The notes under the pieces were generated by a model. That model saw only the letters and a list, made by a program, of their open reading frames with translations, did no database searches and was not told where the DNA came from. Below are positions 8,601 to 17,362 of a stretch of 32,474 nucleotides of DNA, one piece after another; within the stretch, counting starts at the first letter, position 1; the number at the start of each line of letters is the position of its first letter. The stretch lies in contig CBDUNM010000042.1 of the NCBI GenBank assembly GCA_965368585.1, positions 1-32,474 on the forward strand, given 5' to 3'. The stretch is from JARRQB01 sp965368585 (lineage in GTDB: Bacteria > Pseudomonadota > Gammaproteobacteria > Chromatiales > Chromatiaceae). The position numbers and the translations under genes were made by a program.

Positions 8601-10454
8601 AACGGGATGCTGCTGTCGCGCCATATCAAGCTCCTTGCGGCATTCAATCACCTGCATATATTTCTCGATCCCAGCCCCGACCCGGAATCATCGTTTCACG
8701 AACGCGCCCGTCTGTTCGATCTGCCGCGGTCGAGCTGGCTGGACTACGACAAGCGCCTGATATCGCAGGGGGGAGGCGTTTATTCGCGAAGCGCCAAGGC
8801 GGTGCCCATCACTGCGGAAGTCGCGCAATGGCTCAATATCAAGGCATCGCACTTGACGCCCAACGAACTGATCCACCTGTTGCTCAAGGCGCCCGCCGAT
8901 CTGCTATGGAACGGCGGCATCGGCACCTATGTCAAGGCGTCGACGGAGACCAATGAAGAGGCGCGCGACAAGGTCAACGACGTTGTCCGGGTCGATGCCG
9001 ACGAATTGCGCTGCAAAGTGATCGGCGAGGGAGGCAATCTGGGTGTAACGCAACTCGCGCGTATCGAATTCGCCAGCCGGGGAGGGCTTGTATACACCGA
9101 TGCGATCGACAATTCCGCCGGCGTCGACTGTTCCGATCACGAGGTAAATATCAAGATATTACTCGGACAGGTGGCGTCGAGCGGCGATATTACCGACAAG
9201 CAACGCAACGAACTCCTCGAAGAGATGACCGATGAAGTTGCGCAGCTGGTTCTGAGAAACAACTACACCCAGACGCAGATCATCAGCATTATCGCGTCGA
9301 GGGCGCCACAGAAGCTCTACGAACACGCACGATTCATCGAACTGATGGAACAGAAAGGTCTGTTGGATCGTGAGCTGGAATTACTCCCCACCAAGAAACA
9401 GATCAACGAGCGCCAGGCAGATAACCGCGGGTTGACCAAACCGGAAATATCCGTGCTGCTGTCGTACAGCAAAATGGTTTACTTCGACGCCTTGCTCAAC
9501 TCGGACATTCCGGACGACGAGTTCCTGACCGGCGAACTGCGCGACTATTTCCCGAAGGTGCTCGGTGCAAGATACGCGACCGAAATGAGGTCGCACCGGC
9601 TGCGCCGTGAGATCATCGCGACGCGAATCGCCAACGACATCGTCGATCATCTCGGGCCCGGCATCGGGTTTCGCATTCGTGAAGAGGTCGGATCCGACGT
9701 GGGCGGGGTGGCCCGTGCCTACATCGCCGTCAGGGAGATTTTTTCGACGCGCGCGCTCGTGCAGCAGATCGAGTCGCTGGATTGCAGCGTGCCGGCGCAG
9801 TTGCAGATCGATATGATGCACCGCGTCGCGGCGTTCCTGGAACGCGCCCTGACGGCGGTCCTGCGGCCACGGCGGATCGGGTTCGATATGAAACGAGTCG
9901 TGGACATGTACCAGCATGGCGTGATGGCTTTCTTGCAGGGTATTCCGCAGTTGCTGGGTGCCAATGAGCGCCTGGAACTGAATCGTGACGTGAAGCGATT
10001 CACCGCGGCCGGCGTGCCCAAGGAAGTGGCGCAACAAGTCGCTTCACTGGTGCCCTTGTCCTGCGCACTCGATATCGTCGAGATCGGCCGGCTCACCGGC
10101 AAGGAGCTGAACGCCGTGGCGCCGCTGTACTTCCACCTGGGCTCGTCATTCGAGCTGTTGTGGTTGCGCAATGCGGTCAGCCAATTGGGCGTGCGCACGC
10201 ACTGGCACAATATAGCGAAAAAGAAACTGTTGCAGATACTCGATGACAACCAGCGCGGCTTGACCGCGCATATCCTGGAGACCACCAAGCCGTTCAAGAA
10301 GACCAGAAAAATGTACGAACAGTGGGCGGAACAGAACCAGCTCGTTTCCGACCGTTACAACCAGATGATCGCTGAACTGAAGGCCATGCCCTCGCTGGAT
10401 TTCCCCACTCTCGCGGTAGCCGTCAACAGCGTCGGCGAGCTGTTGTCGACATGA
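5640..10454 (+). CDS. gdhB: NAD-specific glutamate dehydrogenase, large (~180 kDa) type
   Basis: A 1604-residue protein of the large bacterial NAD-GDH family, which oxidises glutamate to 2-oxoglutarate and ammonium and usually acts in catabolism. The N-terminal half (about 1-700) holds ACT-like regulatory regions. The catalytic part starts near 780, with RGGPVARGGLRWSDR followed by KAQMVKNAVIVPVGSKGGF; Lys828 and Lys843 belong to the conserved Lys-rich active site. GDMSGDVFGNGML and GEGGNLGVTQLAR mark the nucleotide-binding domain. A helical C-terminal domain follows, as in this family, and length is normal. The start at 5640 is decided by AAGGAG five bases upstream; an ATG at 5595 would add 15 residues. 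The gene ends 19 bases from the convergent channel gene, with a palindrome CGGCGTACGCCG (10456-10467) between. Confidence 0.95.
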   Translation: MTFASTAHLKQQLTNHLSEHLSDRLSREEYGQVRLLLDFYYQHVPAADLLGETLSDLTGGLVAHWQLARRRAPGEAKVRVYNPNFEEHGWQSRYTIVEIVAEDMAFLVNSISMAINNAGLTIALTIHPVCRCTRDDQGELLQVSPRTAKDGDPESMIRFYVDKRIDALELQTLEGQIHSVIGDVAHTNRDWATMQQRVQDIRNDLEGAALPIEQSEFDESLAFLDWIEINHFTFIAYCSCRSDGSNGGAELHIDRESMLGIFRDAVQGEQRARQAIPVFGIPLDSVESLLLITKSNARSTVHRPAYMDFVGIRRFDEAGRATGIDCFLGLFTSTAYSSLPDQIPIIRNKLADVMSDAGFSPHGHSGKQLSNVLINFPRDELFQVSTQELSDIALGITGLQERQRTRLFVIRDTFDRFYSCLVYLPRERYNRDLRLKVQELLMEAFAGVEVESNVQLSESILAQLHFVIHRIPGAPCDEDLPGLETRIADATLTWGDRLREALVEKFDEVLAFRYFNEYRTAFPNGYMDDFHPRTAVADIARIEATRAHRRLAIHVYRPILEKTDQIHFRLYAIGTPVSLSEAIPVLENLGLTVIGEHPYRIKHPEEDIWIHDFAARLRAGIGNLSERTSSLLQETFVKIWSGEADNDGFNQLVLAAGYSWRQAVLIRAYSQYLQQIRMPFSQAYIVKSLATYPQIATQLVEFFSARFNPVGRTHKPEAIRQALEASLDEVSSLDQDRILRSLINLIEATLRTNFFQTDAGGAAKPYVSFKLDPRQVTGMPAPKPMYEIFVFSSRMEGVHLRGGPVARGGLRWSDRMEDYRTEVLGLVKAQMVKNAVIVPVGSKGGFIVKRPPQTDDRSKVMEEVVACYKTLLRGMLDLTDNLIDAKLVPPRLVKRYDGDDPYLVVAADKGTATFSDIANSVSAEYGFWLGDAFASGGSAGYDHKKMGITARGAWESVKRSFRELGRDIQTTSFTVVGIGDMSGDVFGNGMLLSRHIKLLAAFNHLHIFLDPSPDPESSFHERARLFDLPRSSWLDYDKRLISQGGGVYSRSAKAVPITAEVAQWLNIKASHLTPNELIHLLLKAPADLLWNGGIGTYVKASTETNEEARDKVNDVVRVDADELRCKVIGEGGNLGVTQLARIEFASRGGLVYTDAIDNSAGVDCSDHEVNIKILLGQVASSGDITDKQRNELLEEMTDEVAQLVLRNNYTQTQIISIIASRAPQKLYEHARFIELMEQKGLLDRELELLPTKKQINERQADNRGLTKPEISVLLSYSKMVYFDALLNSDIPDDEFLTGELRDYFPKVLGARYATEMRSHRLRREIIATRIANDIVDHLGPGIGFRIREEVGSDVGGVARAYIAVREIFSTRALVQQIESLDCSVPAQLQIDMMHRVAAFLERALTAVLRPRRIGFDMKRVVDMYQHGVMAFLQGIPQLLGANERLELNRDVKRFTAAGVPKEVAQQVASLVPLSCALDIVEIGRLTGKELNAVAPLYFHLGSSFELLWLRNAVSQLGVRTHWHNIAKKKLLQILDDNQRGLTAHILETTKPFKKTRKMYEQWAEQNQLVSDRYNQMIAELKAMPSLDFPTLAVAVNSVGELLST

Positions 10455-10473
10455 CCGGCGTACGCCGCTGTTG

Positions 10474-13400
10474 CTACCCTTGTTCATTGGTCGGTTGCAC
10501 CGGGTGAACGCGAACGTCCAACGGCTTGAGCGTGTCCAGATGGACGTCGCGCTGCGGGAAGGGAATGCCGATATCTGCAGCGGCGAATTTTCGATTGATC
10601 GCGCGGTTGATATCGCTCATCGTGATCAAGCGGTAGTCCAGTGAGGAGAGGTAGCAGCGCAGGCTCAGATTCAGGGCGCTGTCGCCAAAACCCTCGAACA
10701 CCACCTGTGGTGGAGGGTCCGCCAGTACATTGTCGTGTTCGCACGCCGCTTCTTCCAGGAGTTGCAGTGCCTGATCGACATCGCTGCCGTACGCGATACC
10801 GACGTAGATAAGGATCCGGTTCATTTGATCGGACAGGGACCAATTGAGCAGCCGCCCGGTAATGAATTCCTTGTTCGGTACCAGCAGCTCTTTCTTGTCC
10901 CAGTTTCTGATCGTCGTGGCGCGAATCTGAATGCGCGCAACCACGCCATCGGTCTCGCCGACGGTCACCACGTCGCCGACGCGTATCGGCCGTTCGAACA
11001 GAATGATCAGACCGCTGATGAAGTTCGCGACGATCTCCTGCAAGCCGAAGCCGATGCCCACACCCAGCGCCGCGACCAGCCATTGAAGTTGTGACCAATC
11101 GGCACCGATGGTGTTGAATGCCCAAAGAAAGCCGCCCGCCGCTATGGCATATCCCGACAAGGTCGTGATCGCATAACGACTGCCCGAGCTGACCTCGAAG
11201 CGCTGCAGCAACACCACCTCGACAAAGGTGGGCAGGCTCTTGGCCAGGATCGTCGTCACGACACCGATCACAATCGCCAGCAGGAAATCACCCATTGTGA
11301 TCGGCGCCAATGCCTCTTCGCCGCCGAGATCGACTTTATGCCGCCACAACTGCACGTTGTCGAGAATGCCGAACGCCGGGATGACCGCCGACCAGATCCA
11401 CCACAACCCGCCCACCAGGGCAAGTACGACACCCAGCGACAAGAGCTTTCGGGTTTGTACGTCCAGCACCGTCAGATCGATCTGCGGCACTTCGATCTCA
11501 GATCGCAGATCCTCGATCAGGCCGCCGCCCTCGGCCTTGTCCCCGTCTTCCGCAGCCTTCAACGCCGCCGCCCGCCGCTCCAGCGCGGCCTCGAACGCAA
11601 GTTTGCGCCGTGTAATCAGCAGCCAGCGGCCGGCGATGGCGTGTACCACGATGACGGCCATGATGAACCACATGGACTGCACCAGGCGTCCCGTCAACAA
11701 CGCGGATGTGTACAGAAAGCCCATGATCGCATACCCCGCCAGCACCAGCGGCATCAGGACAGCCAGCGGGAACCAGAGCAGGCGAGTTTTGACTACCAGC
11801 GACTTCGTATGCCGGCTCATGTACGGGTCGAGAACCTGTCCATTGGGGTTTAGGACACGGTGAAAAAACCACGCCAGGGTCAATGCAACCACGACGAAAC
11901 TCAAGGTGCCGGCAAACCGCACATCATGCGAATAAATGAAGAATACCGTGACAAAGGTCGCCGGTATCAGGACTGGCGTCACCTGTACGATGGTGCGTCG
12001 CAACACCGACAGACTCTTGGTTGGCCAACGGAAATGCGCGGCCCCCAGGCCACGGGGATGACAAAAGGTCCGCAGCGATTCGAGAAGAAACAGCTGATAC
12101 GAAACCCAGGTCAAACCGTGTCCGACGGCCTGGCTGAAATCCGACGATATCGGACTATGGCGGGTCGGCCAGCCGAAAGTTGCCAGCAAAACGGTCCAGG
12201 GCAGGGCCGCCGCGAGCGTCAGCAGCAGCGCTTGCCAGGTGAACACCAGGCGATCGGTGGTCGGCTTGCCCAGGAGTCGGGACGTCGCTGCCAGCGTCCG
12301 GATGGCTCGTCCTCTGCGCCAGAGCAGATACACGAACAGGGCGATGCCCAAGAACCAGAAAGGCGAGGCGAGCATGCCGCGGTACCAGGCGGTCGCGACT
12401 TCGCGCCAGTTGGCCGGCGAGAGCAGCAGTCCGACCTCTTGGGGCAGACTCTGTAAGATCTCCAATGACAGTGGAGACGAACTTCTCACCCACAGCAGCC
12501 GCTCATCGAGAAATGCGTCGTAGCGCTCGGAGATATCGATCAACCGGCGGCTCTCGAAATCGAGTTCGGCCAGGGCTCGCGCGTAGTCTTCCAATGACAC
12601 GACCGTCTTATCGATTAGCGCGACACGGGCTTCGAGCAGACCCCGCAGTTGGGTCACCACCTCCGGCGGAGGCTGGTTTGGCAGCTCCGCCAGAACGCCG
12701 GCGATCGCCTCCGGTAACGATTTCAGGCCCTGGCGTTCCTCCCGCAAGCGAATCTGCTGCAAACCGATTTCGGCGATCTCCGTTTCGCGCGCTTCGGCTG
12801 CGGCTTCGTAAGCTCTCACGTCCGGCAATGTGCGACGACGGTCGCGCAGGGTCCGCCCGACGACCTCACTGAGACCGGCGATCGCCAGTTTCCGTTGCGT
12901 GTTTTCGAAATCCTCCTCCAGCTGCTTCACCTGCTGAGCGGTATTATCGACGCCGTCGGTAAGCCGTTGCCGAGCTTCGGCGATTTCTGTCAACGTGGCG
13001 CCTAAGCGCGCATTTCGACTAGCGAAGTCCTGCAAGACGGGATGTTTTCCAGCCGTGTCCTGGCGGGTCGCCTCGGCCGCCGCTTCCACCGCTTCGGCGT
13101 CGGACACACGCTGCTTGTTGATGACGTCTTCCAGCGATCGGATGCGTGCTTTCTGCGCCTCCAACTGCAGGCGCAACAGGTCGCGTTGCGTTTCGCGTAA
13201 CTCAACCCGTATCGGGTAGGTCGCCACCGCCTGGTTCAACGCCGCGATTTCGGCATTCAAGGCCGCCGTATGGGCCTCGGCCAGGCGTCTGTTCGCCAAT
13301 AGCAGTTCCGGCGCGTCCTCTGAGGCCGGGTCGCGCACCGGCGCATCGGCCAACGCCAGCAACTCGCGTTCGGCCACCGGCAGGCGTTTTCTCGCCTCGG

Positions 13401-13896
13401 GCAGACTCGAGGCGGCGGCCTCCAGCCGCTCCTCCGCCGCCGCCAGCTTGGTTTGCAGACTGGCGGCGGCGGTACGCGCCTCGAGCAGGAGTTGATCCAA
13501 CTGCGCCAGGTCCAGGTTGGCGTCGGGCAGGGGAGGCGTTGCCTCTGCCGCGAGGGAAGCGGCCGCCGCCAGGCTTGCTTTGAGTTGCGTGAGCTGTGCC
13601 GGTGCTTCCGCGGCGGTCGCGATGTACCGCTCGCGGGTCTCGCGAAAGACGTCAAGGGATTCGATGTAGGAAATCGCTTTGCGCGTCGTGTCGCGAACCT
13701 CCTTCTTCTGCGCTTCGCTCAGCGCGGCGTTGGTCTCGAGCTGCTCGATGGTCGCCTCGAGCCGCTCCCGGGTCAGTTGTTCGTCTTCTTCGGCGTACGC
13801 CGTCCCGCCGATAGCCAGAACGAGCACCGCCAATGCCAAGACGCCCGGCATATGCCAAGAAACATATTTAAATAATTTCAGTATTTTAAATAGCAT
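10474..13896 (-). CDS. MscS-family mechanosensitive channel, MscK/MscM-like
   Basis: A 1140-residue inner-membrane channel of the large MscS class, which opens under membrane tension to release solutes. Order: signal peptide (hydrophobic core about 17-34, cleavage probably after AYA), a long Ala/Glu/Arg-rich coiled-coil periplasmic region to about 480, a block of transmembrane helices (about 515-900), then the MscS pore and beta domain. The last includes GVGIGFGLQEIVANFISGL and FERPIRVGDVVTVG (about 966-979). The start is ambiguous: ATG 13896 gives a basic n-region (FKILKLFK), while ATG 13851 leaves a short signal peptide without positive charge; neither has a clear ribosome binding site. The upstream 13886-13925 is AT-rich and may be its promoter. 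The NDH-2-like gene ends 51 bases upstream on the same strand, so readthrough is possible. Confidence 0.92.
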   Translation of the reverse strand: MLFKILKLFKYVSWHMPGVLALAVLVLAIGGTAYAEEDEQLTRERLEATIEQLETNAALSEAQKKEVRDTTRKAISYIESLDVFRETRERYIATAAEAPAQLTQLKASLAAAASLAAEATPPLPDANLDLAQLDQLLLEARTAAASLQTKLAAAEERLEAAASSLPEARKRLPVAERELLALADAPVRDPASEDAPELLLANRRLAEAHTAALNAEIAALNQAVATYPIRVELRETQRDLLRLQLEAQKARIRSLEDVINKQRVSDAEAVEAAAEATRQDTAGKHPVLQDFASRNARLGATLTEIAEARQRLTDGVDNTAQQVKQLEEDFENTQRKLAIAGLSEVVGRTLRDRRRTLPDVRAYEAAAEARETEIAEIGLQQIRLREERQGLKSLPEAIAGVLAELPNQPPPEVVTQLRGLLEARVALIDKTVVSLEDYARALAELDFESRRLIDISERYDAFLDERLLWVRSSSPLSLEILQSLPQEVGLLLSPANWREVATAWYRGMLASPFWFLGIALFVYLLWRRGRAIRTLAATSRLLGKPTTDRLVFTWQALLLTLAAALPWTVLLATFGWPTRHSPISSDFSQAVGHGLTWVSYQLFLLESLRTFCHPRGLGAAHFRWPTKSLSVLRRTIVQVTPVLIPATFVTVFFIYSHDVRFAGTLSFVVVALTLAWFFHRVLNPNGQVLDPYMSRHTKSLVVKTRLLWFPLAVLMPLVLAGYAIMGFLYTSALLTGRLVQSMWFIMAVIVVHAIAGRWLLITRRKLAFEAALERRAAALKAAEDGDKAEGGGLIEDLRSEIEVPQIDLTVLDVQTRKLLSLGVVLALVGGLWWIWSAVIPAFGILDNVQLWRHKVDLGGEEALAPITMGDFLLAIVIGVVTTILAKSLPTFVEVVLLQRFEVSSGSRYAITTLSGYAIAAGGFLWAFNTIGADWSQLQWLVAALGVGIGFGLQEIVANFISGLIILFERPIRVGDVVTVGETDGVVARIQIRATTIRNWDKKELLVPNKEFITGRLLNWSLSDQMNRILIYVGIAYGSDVDQALQLLEEAACEHDNVLADPPPQVVFEGFGDSALNLSLRCYLSSLDYRLITMSDINRAINRKFAAADIGIPFPQRDVHLDTLKPLDVRVHPVQPTNEQG

Positions 13897-13925
13897 TATT
13901 AATATAATACATGAATAAAGTCAGG
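13897..13925 (-). promoter_or_regulatory. AT-rich promoter candidate for the channel gene
   Basis: Reading the minus strand, CTGACT (13920-13925) is followed after 17 bases by TAATAA just before the ATG at 13896. The match to consensus is modest (4/6 and 3/6), but the stretch stands out as AT-rich in GC-rich surroundings. If this promoter is used, the ATG at 13851 would give a normal leader length. Confidence 0.3.
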
Positions 13926-13947
13926 TATTCGGGTGGGATGCCATCGC

Positions 13948-15105
13948 TCACACTGCGGCATGCCTGATTTCCAGCCAGCGTTTGAGCAGTCCCGCTAATC
14001 GGCCCGATACGGTGAGTCCACCGTAGCTCAATACGCCGCGCTGCGTGTTGATCATTACCAGCACGGGCATAGGTCGGGGTCGATAGGGTAACGGGTCGCG
14101 GCCACGCAGGCACCGCATGATGCTGCGCGCCGCGTGCTTACCCTGCGTCATGGCGCGATGCGCCTTGCGCAGATCGCGCCGCGTACGGCCGGTGGCATCC
14201 CGATACGACATCCCATCTCCGACCGCATAGACACTGGGGTGGTTCGGGTGACGTAGAAATTGATCGACGATCACGCCCTCGGCCTGCACGGTCATTCCGC
14301 ACAGGTCCAGTCTCAGATTGGGCTTGGATCCCGCGCAGCAGACCACCGTGTCAACCGCGTAAGACCCCCGCGAGGTCGACAGATGATCGCTCGCAACGCG
14401 CGTAACGTGGCAGTCGGTCAACACCCGCACCCCGAAATCGACGAGTTCACGGCGCAGCGTGGCGCTGTGTCGATGTGCGTCGCTTACGCCGTCCAGGGCC
14501 GGCGATCGTTCGTAGATCGAGACCTCGATACGCTCGCGCCGGATACCGGCACGTGCGCTCGCGCGGTCGCACGCCTCGCGTAGCGCTCCGGCAAATTCAA
14601 CGCCGGTCAATCCACCACCGACCACCGCGAACCGATACACCCGGTGTGGGTCCGCGACGCGCGGCCGACCGAGCCGCTCGGCGACCGCCGTCACCGTACT
14701 GCGCAATCTGCCGAGATGACGCGACGATTTGGGGTAATACACGCACACCCCCGAATCCTGTGCCAAGGGGATTGCACGAGATCCCAATCCCATAATCAAA
14801 TAGTCGTACGCCAACTCGGCGCCTTCGGTGTGCACGATACGGCCGGCCGCGTCGATGGCCCGCACGCGCTCGTGACGGAAGGTGGCGTGACAGCCCGCGA
14901 AAAGGCGCTCGAAGGGTATCTCTATGTTGCTCCTGGACACCGATTTCAGCAGCAGGCGTGGCAGTATCGGGTAGTTGTACAAGCCAGTCTGTTTGTCGAC
15001 CGCGGTCAGTTGAATGCGACCACGTGCGTCACGGGCCAGTGCCTTTATCGCGGCGGACCCGGCAAAGCCGGCGCCGGTAACGATGACTCTTGTGCAACTG
15101 CGCAT
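13948..15105 (-). CDS. FAD-dependent pyridine-nucleotide oxidoreductase, type II NADH dehydrogenase-like
   Basis: A 385-residue flavoprotein of the two-dinucleotide-binding family, closest in pattern to NDH-2. The FAD Rossmann motif is VIVTGAGFAGSAAI (7-20), the NAD(P)H motif VVGGGLTGVEFAGAL (161-175), and the second FAD motif SVYAVGDGMS (291-300). YNYPILPRLLL (44-54) resembles the NDH-2 loop near the flavin. NDH-2 enzymes pass electrons from NADH to quinone without pumping; a C-terminal helix LAGLLKRWLEI may act as membrane anchor. No CxxC redox pair is seen, which argues against disulfide reductases. It is somewhat shorter than typical NDH-2 (about 400-430). The ATG at 15105 opens directly on the FAD motif; an earlier in-frame codon at 15147 is less likely. 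Sulfide:quinone reductase is not favoured because its paired cysteines are not evident. Confidence 0.8.
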   Translation of the reverse strand: MRSCTRVIVTGAGFAGSAAIKALARDARGRIQLTAVDKQTGLYNYPILPRLLLKSVSRSNIEIPFERLFAGCHATFRHERVRAIDAAGRIVHTEGAELAYDYLIMGLGSRAIPLAQDSGVCVYYPKSSRHLGRLRSTVTAVAERLGRPRVADPHRVYRFAVVGGGLTGVEFAGALREACDRASARAGIRRERIEVSIYERSPALDGVSDAHRHSATLRRELVDFGVRVLTDCHVTRVASDHLSTSRGSYAVDTVVCCAGSKPNLRLDLCGMTVQAEGVIVDQFLRHPNHPSVYAVGDGMSYRDATGRTRRDLRKAHRAMTQGKHAARSIMRCLRGRDPLPYRPRPMPVLVMINTQRGVLSYGGLTVSGRLAGLLKRWLEIRHAAV

Positions 15106-15196
15106 AAGCTGAGAACCCCGAGGACGCGCACCCGATTTTACAGGCAAGCGCAGGGGTGGCGATTCCTCAGGCTCGCGTCTCGCCGAGGTTACTGCG

Positions 15197-15212
15197 CATA
15201 ATGTATATTATG
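15197..15212. promoter_or_regulatory. Palindromic AT-rich operator candidate upstream of the NDH-2-like gene
   Basis: CATAAT (15197-15202), GTAT, ATTATG (15207-15212) is a perfect 6-bp dyad with a 4-base centre, in an AT-rich island 92 bases upstream of the ATG at 15105. Size and symmetry fit a dimeric repressor site overlapping a promoter. No regulator gene is adjacent. Confidence 0.35.
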
Positions 15213-15377
15213 TTAAATCTCGGCGACGCAGCACGTCACCGCGCCGGATTCGCCTAACCTGTTCATTTCGCTCAAAGCTCTGCTGACCGAACACCCTCAG
15301 ACGCGTCGCGCGCGCGTTAACTCACGAACGCGTCAAATAAAACTCGGCGGGTTCTTGCATCGATTCTGAACGGGCGC

Positions 15378-16886
15378 TCAGCGCTCGTAGGATTCGATGC
15401 GCGCGGCCGCGCTCAGCGGCACCAGGAACGCGGTCGGATCAGGCAGCACTTTCTCCCGCACCGCCGCCAGCGTGATCTCGCCGCCGTAGCTCACCGACGA
15501 CTGCAGGTGGCCGCGGATGCGCTGCAGGATGCTGCTGACGCTGCCGCGGTAAGGCACCTGGATTTCCTGGCCTTCAGGCGGGATTTCGAGCGCCGCGTCG
15601 AGTTCTTCGCTGCTGCCGCTGTCGTACAGCGTTTCCAGCACGGCTTCGGGCGAGGTCATGCCACGGTAAATCTTCTTCTTCATGTGGGTCGCCGGATCCT
15701 CTATCACGCGGCCCGGCGCCTCGTCGGTGCCAGACAGCGCGCTGCCGAGCATCACCGTCGACGCCCCGCAGATCAGGGCGAGAAAAATGTCCTTGTCGGT
15801 TTTCACGCCGCCGTCGGCCATGATCGGCACGCTGTCACCGACGGCGAGATAGGCCTCGCGGATGGCCTGCAGCTGCGGTACGCCGGCCGCCGTTTCCAGC
15901 CGCGTGCGGCAGCCGCGGCCCGGCCCGACCCCGACCTTAACGGCATCGGCGCCGATATCGCGCATGAAGCGCGCGCCGGCGCCGGTCGCGACGTTGCCGC
16001 AAACCAGCGGCACGCTGCCGAACCTGCTGCGCAGCCCGGCGACAGCCTGCTCCATGATTACCGAGTGGCCGTGGGCGATGTCGATGAACAGCAGATCGGC
16101 GCCGGCCTCCAGCAGCGCCGCGGCCCGCTCCAGGTAATCGCCACGCGCGCCGACCGCCGCGGCGCAGCGCAAATGACCGGCGCTGTCCTTGCTGGCGCCG
16201 GGCTGTTCGCGCTGCAGATTGATGTCGCGGCGCGTGATGAGCCCATGGATGCGATTCGCGCCATCGATCAGCGGCAGGCGCTCGATGCGGTGTTCGAACA
16301 TCAGCCGTTCAGCCTGGTCGGTGGAGATATCCGGCGCGCCGGTCACCAGGCGGGACAGCGGTGTCATGAAATCGTCGACCGGTCGATCCTCGTCAGCGCC
16401 GTGCACCGGCGTGTCGCGGTTGGAAAGCAAACCGGCCAGCACGTTCGAGCCGCTGGCCGTCTCGATCAGGATTCCGGTGATGCCGTTCTGCCGCGCGAAA
16501 CGCCTGGCCTGGCGGATAGTGGCGCCCGCCGGAAGACACAGCGGACTGACGATCACAGCGCTCTGGCTGCGCTTCACCACGTCGACTTCGGACGCCTGGC
16601 GCTCGATGCTCATGCCACGATGCACGACGCCGATGCCGCCGTGCATGGCCATGGCCCGCGCCATGTCGGCGCCGGTTACGCTGTCCATGTTCGACGAAAC
16701 GATCGGCAGATCCAACGCAAGGTCCGCCGTCAGCAGCGAGTTCACGCTGATATTGCGGCGGGTCTGCGAATTCGTCTTCTGCGGCCGGAACAGGAAATCG
16801 TCGAAGGTCCTGCCGGTCCAGAAAGCCGCCTCGTCCGGCGCGGCAGCGAAGGCGCCGTCCATGTTTTGCCACCTGCTCGTTGCCAT
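15378..16886 (-). CDS. IMP dehydrogenase/GMP reductase family protein with CBS pair
   Basis: A 502-residue (beta/alpha)8-barrel enzyme of the IMPDH/GMPR family with an inserted CBS pair (about 98-222). Barrel landmarks: PIVSSNMDSVTG (61-72), LLFIDIAHGHS (265-275), VCGNVATG (295-302), the catalytic loop VGVGPGRGCRTR (318-329) with nucleophile Cys326, IMADGGVKTDKDI (355-367) and IYRGM (406-410). IMPDH makes XMP from IMP; GMP reductase converts GMP back to IMP. The flap before PPEGQEIQVPYRG (436-448) lacks the Arg-Tyr pair that IMPDH uses to hydrolyse E-XMP, carrying SSEELDAALE instead. The housekeeping guaB role is therefore doubtful, and GMP reductase or a paralogue is more likely. A -10-like TATATT (minus strand, 16923-16928) lies 37 bases upstream of the ATG. 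Confidence 0.88.
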   Translation of the reverse strand: MATSRWQNMDGAFAAAPDEAAFWTGRTFDDFLFRPQKTNSQTRRNISVNSLLTADLALDLPIVSSNMDSVTGADMARAMAMHGGIGVVHRGMSIERQASEVDVVKRSQSAVIVSPLCLPAGATIRQARRFARQNGITGILIETASGSNVLAGLLSNRDTPVHGADEDRPVDDFMTPLSRLVTGAPDISTDQAERLMFEHRIERLPLIDGANRIHGLITRRDINLQREQPGASKDSAGHLRCAAAVGARGDYLERAAALLEAGADLLFIDIAHGHSVIMEQAVAGLRSRFGSVPLVCGNVATGAGARFMRDIGADAVKVGVGPGRGCRTRLETAAGVPQLQAIREAYLAVGDSVPIMADGGVKTDKDIFLALICGASTVMLGSALSGTDEAPGRVIEDPATHMKKKIYRGMTSPEAVLETLYDSGSSEELDAALEIPPEGQEIQVPYRGSVSSILQRIRGHLQSSVSYGGEITLAAVREKVLPDPTAFLVPLSAAARIESYER

Positions 16887-17362
16887 GTTTCAGTCTCGGG
16901 TTATGCTGCGGTTGGACTCGGGAATATAGCCGATCTGGCAATCGAGCTACAGTCACGCGGCCGGCGCGGCGATCGATAGCCATTGTTCTTTCTCGACATC
17001 GATCCGGGAAAGAATACTTGCGTAAAACTCGCGATACAGCTGAGAAAAACTTGCTCACGCCGCACCTCACCAAGCATAGCGATGATGTAAACCCCCTACT
17101 CTCGGCAACATCACGATCCTTACGCCGCTGGAAGGTCGAAAAGCGACCGCCCTACCCCTTGGCGCGTCGTTGTCGAGCCCCAAGCCGACGCGGGTTGGTT
17201 AGGGCGCGCGGATGTCGAGCGTCAAGATGGTGAAGTTCGCCTTTATTGCGAAAAAAACAAAAATTGGAGACCTGCAGCTTTAGCAGTTCCCCGCAGCCGC
17301 TTGATTGACAATTCGCCAGGGACAGCCTGAGTCCCGGGTTGCCATTTCGAATCTGCTTATAA
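16887..17362. other. Intergenic region between the CapA-like and IMPDH-like genes
   Basis: No gene seen. The minus-strand side after the CapA-like stop holds a GGGAC/GTCCC hairpin (about 17320-17336) and, further on, a T-rich run on the minus strand (AAAAAAACAAAAATT on plus, about 17250-17264) that could end transcription. Next to the IMPDH-like gene is the -10-like box at 16923-16928. Confidence 0.35.

Noticed and set aside
10456..10467. Palindrome CGGCGTACGCCG between convergent genes as a bidirectional terminator.
   Set aside because: Only 12 bp with no room for a loop, and no T-run on either side; not enough for a terminator call.
15507..16979. 490-codon plus-strand frame opposite the IMPDH-like gene.
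   Set aside because: Antisense shadow: the minus strand encodes a complete enzyme with catalytic motifs, whereas this frame has none.
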